A DNA stretch of 9,596 nucleotides from Bacillota bacterium (lineage in GTDB: Bacteria; Bacillota; Clostridia; Lachnospirales; Cellulosilyticaceae), in the NCBI GenBank assembly GCA_023457875.1, contig JAEXBC010000304.1, positions 1 through 9,596 on the forward strand. Reading direction: 5' to 3'. Under the pieces are notes generated by a model, which saw nothing but the letters and a program-made list of their open reading frames with translations, was not told where the DNA came from and did not search any database. Shown here in pieces: positions 7,096-9,596 of the stretch (position 1 is the stretch's first letter; each line of letters begins with the position of its first letter). A program made the position numbers and the translations under genes.

Positions 7096-7705
7096 TCAAT
7101 AATTAAAATTATAGAGTTGCCGATTAGTAACATTCTTGTCTTCTAAGAGAAATACCCGTTTAAGTCTACCTTCGTACGGATTACCAACTTTACTCCTTAT
7201 GTCATATTCGGCAGGTTTTTCTAGTAAATGCTTAAGAGTCTCCTTCACTACTTCTTTTGGTCTTTCAGTAGTATCACGCATCATAAGAACTGGCTTATCT
7301 AAACTCAGTACTTTTTCAATTATCATTGGTTCTCCCAAGTTCTCTCTTCTATGCGCTGTAATCACTATTAGTTTGCTGTCTTTTTGCCCCTTCTAAGTGT
7401 TCATGGCTATAATCACCTATCACCGTAATTTTATGAGCATCAATTGACATATTAACAGTCACATAAATAGTTTCATTGTTTTTACCATCTCTTACAAGAT
7501 TTACTCTAGACAGTTCAGTTGGGGCAAAGTAGAAATTTGATACGATTCCAACTACTTATCTATTAAACTCCTCTAACTGCGTAGAATAAATATTATATGT
7601 CCAAGAGTCTATCTTCAATATGATCTGCCGTAAACTGAAGATAAAAGTATATTAATGCCGTTACAAAAGTAGTGGATATATATATACTAAAATGTCATTT
7701 GCCTT
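7096..7705 (-). pseudogene. wecB: Degenerate UDP-GlcNAc 2-epimerase (WecB/MnaA class), N-terminus lost, frameshifted and internally deleted
   Basis: Stitching minus-strand frames gives a clear WecB/MnaA relic. From about 7705: K-A-N-D-I-L-V-Y (for KPDIVLVHGDT), a roughly 4-nt loss, then STTFVTALIYFY (for STTFVAALAAFY), HIEDRL (for HVEAGLRT) and LDI (for WDIYSPYPEE). Next come EEFNR-stop-VVGIVSNFYFAPTEL, with TAA at 7558-7556 where Gln is expected, and NNETIYVTVNMSIDAHK, DYSHEHLEGAK. An extra base in the run of five A (7381-7385) shifts the frame; afterwards DSKLIVITAHRRENLGEPM follows. Near 7318 the sequence jumps straight to SLDKPVLMMRDTTERPKE, so about 75 codons including the TDSGG substrate loop are missing. 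A second gap of about 13 codons follows, then LLEKPAEY and NPY. A further TAA is at 7595-7593. The first 80 or so codons and the start are absent. It lies 39 bp after wecC, the usual partner gene. The 89-codon open stretch at 7365-7096 is only the tail of this relic. No function is expected. Confidence 0.9.
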
Positions 7706-7744
7706 TACTACTTACACTTATTTCATTTAAATTCATTCACAAAC

Positions 7745-8965
7745 TTACAATTTATACACACCATCAAAATCACAAATATTCTTTGTGTCAAGAATCAGCT
7801 TATCTCTGACTAACTCAAGGTTATTCTTTATATGATCATGTGCTGTAATGATTACTAAAATCTCTATCTCATTTAAGAAATCATTGAAATCCATAATCTG
7901 GTGCTCAACAACTCTCTCTTTTATGAAAGGATCGTATACCTTAACTCCAAAAGCCAAATGCTCATTCATTCTTTCTAGAAGTTGAAGTGTTGGGCTTTCT
8001 CTTGTATCATCAACGTTTTCTTTATAAGTGAGTCCATATATACCTATTTTAGAAATATCAGTGATGTTATGTTCTCTCATAATATCTCTAATTCTGCCAA
8101 GAACATGAGTGGGCATTGAATCATTGATTTTTCTTGCTGTTAGAATTAAATTGGTGAGATCAGGGTAATCTCCAACCAAAAACCAAGGATCAACTGAAAT
8201 ACAGTGTCCACCTACTCCTGGGCCCGGCTGAAGAATATTAACCCTAGGATGTTTGTTGGCAATACGAATAATTTCATAAACATCCATATTGTCAGCTCTG
8301 CAAATTTTTGCCAACTCGTTGGCAAAAGCAATGTTAACATCTCTATAAGTGTTTTCAACAACTTTTGACATTTCTGCAGATCTAATATCTGTCACAACAA
8401 TCTCTGATTTGCAAAAACTTGAGTATAGTTCTTTTACTCTTTCGCCAATAGCTGAATCATCTGCACCGATAGTTCTTGAATTATGCTCTAATTCATAAAT
8501 CATATTCCCAGGAATAATTCTCTCTGGAGCATGTATTAGATGAATGTTTTCTCCAATAGAAAACCCTCTATTTTCAATTTCAGGTCTGACATATTTATCA
8601 ATTGACCCAGGTGATACCGTTGATTCAATTATAATCACAGCACCTATTTCACATACATCAAGGACTCTATTGACAGCTGTTATCACATATTTCGGGTCCA
8701 GTTTCTTACTTGAGTTTATATAAGGTGTAGGAACCGCAACTATGTAAGTATCTGTTTTTTGATACTCAGTTGTAAATTTAATGCCACTCTTAATAGCGGT
8801 ATTAAATAGTTCTTCCATCCCTTTTTCTTCAAAAGTAAGTTCCCCTTTTGAAAGCGAATCTACCAATTTTTCGCTTAAATCAGTCCCAACTACCTCAACT
8901 CCATTTTTTGCAAACATTAAAGCTGTTGGAAGTCCTATGTACCCAAGTCCTATTACATTAATCAT
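7745..8965 (-). CDS. wecC: UDP-N-acetyl-D-mannosamine dehydrogenase (WecC)
   Basis: A 406-residue NAD-dependent dehydrogenase that would oxidise UDP-ManNAc to UDP-ManNAcA, a donor of an acidic sugar for the polymer. The Rossmann motif is NVIGLGYIGLPTA at 3-15. VAVPTPY at 77-82, IHAPERIIPGNMIYEL at about 144-159 and ENTYRDVNIAFANELA at about 204-219 are present. The segment KHPRVNILQPGPGVGGHCISVDPWF (key residues Cys255, His254, Asp259) is diagnostic for the WecC group, in contrast to GPGLGGHCIPLDP in the WbpA of this window. The C-terminal domain has YGLTYKENVDDTRESP. The start ATG shares ATGA with the stop of the upstream glycosyltransferase, and GGAGGGG lies 5 nt before it. The gene looks intact, but the epimerase that would normally supply its substrate is broken immediately downstream, so UDP-ManNAc must come from elsewhere in the genome or the enzyme is becoming redundant. 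Confidence 0.92.
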   Translation of the reverse strand: MINVIGLGYIGLPTALMFAKNGVEVVGTDLSEKLVDSLSKGELTFEEKGMEELFNTAIKSGIKFTTEYQKTDTYIVAVPTPYINSSKKLDPKYVITAVNRVLDVCEIGAVIIIESTVSPGSIDKYVRPEIENRGFSIGENIHLIHAPERIIPGNMIYELEHNSRTIGADDSAIGERVKELYSSFCKSEIVVTDIRSAEMSKVVENTYRDVNIAFANELAKICRADNMDVYEIIRIANKHPRVNILQPGPGVGGHCISVDPWFLVGDYPDLTNLILTARKINDSMPTHVLGRIRDIMREHNITDISKIGIYGLTYKENVDDTRESPTLQLLERMNEHLAFGVKVYDPFIKERVVEHQIMDFNDFLNEIEILVIITAHDHIKNNLELVRDKLILDTKNICDFDGVYKL

Positions 8966-9596
8966 TTAAACCCCTCCATAACTCTGTTTATTACATTTAT
9001 CAATTTGCTTGTTAAAACTTTAAAGTCAAAATCATTTGCTCCTCTTTTTGCATTTATTCCAAGTAGCTTATATTCATGTTCAGACATATTTTTAATATAC
9101 GCTATTGCTTGAACCAGTTCTTTCGGTGTGCTATTTTCTAGCTCCACTCCACACTTATATTTTTCAATTATTGAATATCCCATCTTTATATTAGATATGA
9201 TTGGCTTACCAGAAGCCATATACTCAAACAGCTTATTTGAACTATTACCTCTCGACCAGTTGTATTGGGTATTAGAGTAGTTTAATATATTCACAGATGA
9301 TTTGCTTAGGATATAAGGGATGAACTGTTTATTCACAAAACCTTTCATTTTGACATTATCTAAGCCCTCATCAGCAACTCTTTTTTCAAGCATTTCTTTT
9401 TGATTTCCATCTCCGTAAATTAGGAATTGAATCTCTTTATCATCTTTTAAAAGCTTTGCAGTATCGAGAATATTCCCTATATTATTAACCGGTCTTATTG
9501 CACCAACATATACTACATTAAACTTCCCAGACTCTAGATCTTCATCTTCTATAACTTTTTCATTTATGCATTTATTGAATGCCTCAACATCTACAC
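8962..9596 (-). CDS. GT4-family glycosyltransferase (partial, N-terminus outside window)
   Basis: An open frame runs from the window edge (first whole codon at 9594) to the TGA at 8964-8962, giving the last 210 residues of a GT-B glycosyltransferase. The visible part starts VDVEAFN, the usual linker before the donor domain. It continues with VVYVGAIRPVNNIGNIL, QFLIYGDGNQKEML, NVKMKGFVNKQFIPYIL, and a donor-site region SSNKLFEYMASGKPIISN that resembles WbuB-like transferases (NKFFDYLASG type) more than the plain EX7E form. An internal ATG at 9393 is not the start, because conserved donor-domain sequence lies upstream of it in the same frame. It overlaps wecC by 4 bp, implying co-translation. 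The enzyme presumably adds one residue, or begins extension, of the repeat unit. The sugar transferred is not determinable here. Confidence 0.85.
   Translation of the reverse strand, partial: VDVEAFNKCINEKVIEDEDLESGKFNVVYVGAIRPVNNIGNILDTAKLLKDDKEIQFLIYGDGNQKEMLEKRVADEGLDNVKMKGFVNKQFIPYILSKSSVNILNYSNTQYNWSRGNSSNKLFEYMASGKPIISNIKMGYSIIEKYKCGVELENSTPKELVQAIAYIKNMSEHEYKLLGINAKRGANDFDFKVLTSKLINVINRVMEGFK

Noticed and set aside
7108..7113. Minus-strand TATAAT as the -10 of an internal promoter for the wbpI block
   Set aside because: No acceptable -35 hexamer is found at 16-18 bp spacing and no extended -10; such hexamers are frequent in AT-rich sequence.
7096..7365. Open frame of 89 codons beginning MITAHRRENLG as an independent small gene
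   Set aside because: It starts in the middle of a WecB/MnaA domain, lacks a ribosome binding site, and upstream homologous sequence continues in another frame; it is the tail of the pseudogene.
7676..7686. Alternating AT run as a phase-variation repeat
   Set aside because: The run is only 11 bases long and sits inside an already dead gene; it coincides with a small deletion relative to the family, not a functional switch.
8962..9393. Glycosyltransferase starting at the internal ATG at 9393
   Set aside because: The same frame stays open to the window edge and encodes conserved donor-domain sequence (YVGAIRP, IYGDGNQ) upstream of that codon.
1..9596. CRISPR array, insertion sequence, tRNA/rRNA or an unknown defence-type system
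   Set aside because: No regularly spaced repeats, transposase, structural RNA or unrecognised gene cassette is visible; all intact genes belong to known polysaccharide families.

Overview
The window is a piece of a surface-polysaccharide (capsule, O-antigen-like or secondary cell-wall polymer) gene cluster. Every supported gene lies on the minus strand, so transcription runs from position 9596 towards position 1. The DNA is AT-rich. Shine-Dalgarno sequences are strong (GGAGG/AGGAG types), one gene must start with TTG, and neighbouring genes mostly overlap by a few bases. This suggests a low-GC Firmicute, possibly a clostridium, but the sequence alone does not fix the genus.

In transcription order the window holds: (1) the C-terminal part of a GT4-type glycosyltransferase, whose start lies beyond 9596; (2) wecC, UDP-N-acetylmannosamine dehydrogenase; (3) a decayed wecB/mnaA-type UDP-GlcNAc 2-epimerase pseudogene; (4) about 140 bp of unassigned DNA; (5) an intact 2-epimerase of the WbpI type; (6) wbpA, UDP-GlcNAc 6-dehydrogenase; (7) wbpB, 3-dehydrogenase; (8) wbpD, N-acetyltransferase; (9) wbpE, aminotransferase; (10) a second GT4-type glycosyltransferase; (11) the N-terminal part of a multi-spanning polysaccharide polymerase (Wzy-like), which runs off the window at position 1.

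Genes 5 to 9 form a complete set for converting UDP-GlcNAc to UDP-2,3-diacetamido-2,3-dideoxy-mannuronic acid (UDP-ManNAc3NAcA): C6 oxidation (WbpA), C3 oxidation (WbpB), transamination (WbpE), acetylation (WbpD) and C2 epimerisation (WbpI). The A-B-D-E order is the same as in the Pseudomonas aeruginosa O5 locus. WecC belongs to a second branch, UDP-ManNAc to UDP-ManNAcA, whose usual partner WecB survives here only as the pseudogene. The two glycosyltransferases and the polymerase would assemble the acidic repeat unit.

The most notable feature is the epimerase pair. The dead copy carries the WecB/MnaA signature (HRRENLGEP, RDTTERP) and the live copy the WbpI-class signature (VGARPQFIK, RDQTEWIET). 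The UDP-ManNAc source for WecC is therefore not in this window. I see no tRNA, rRNA, CRISPR array, insertion sequence, convincing promoter or terminator. Nothing here points to a wholly new type of system; the interest lies in pathway remodelling.
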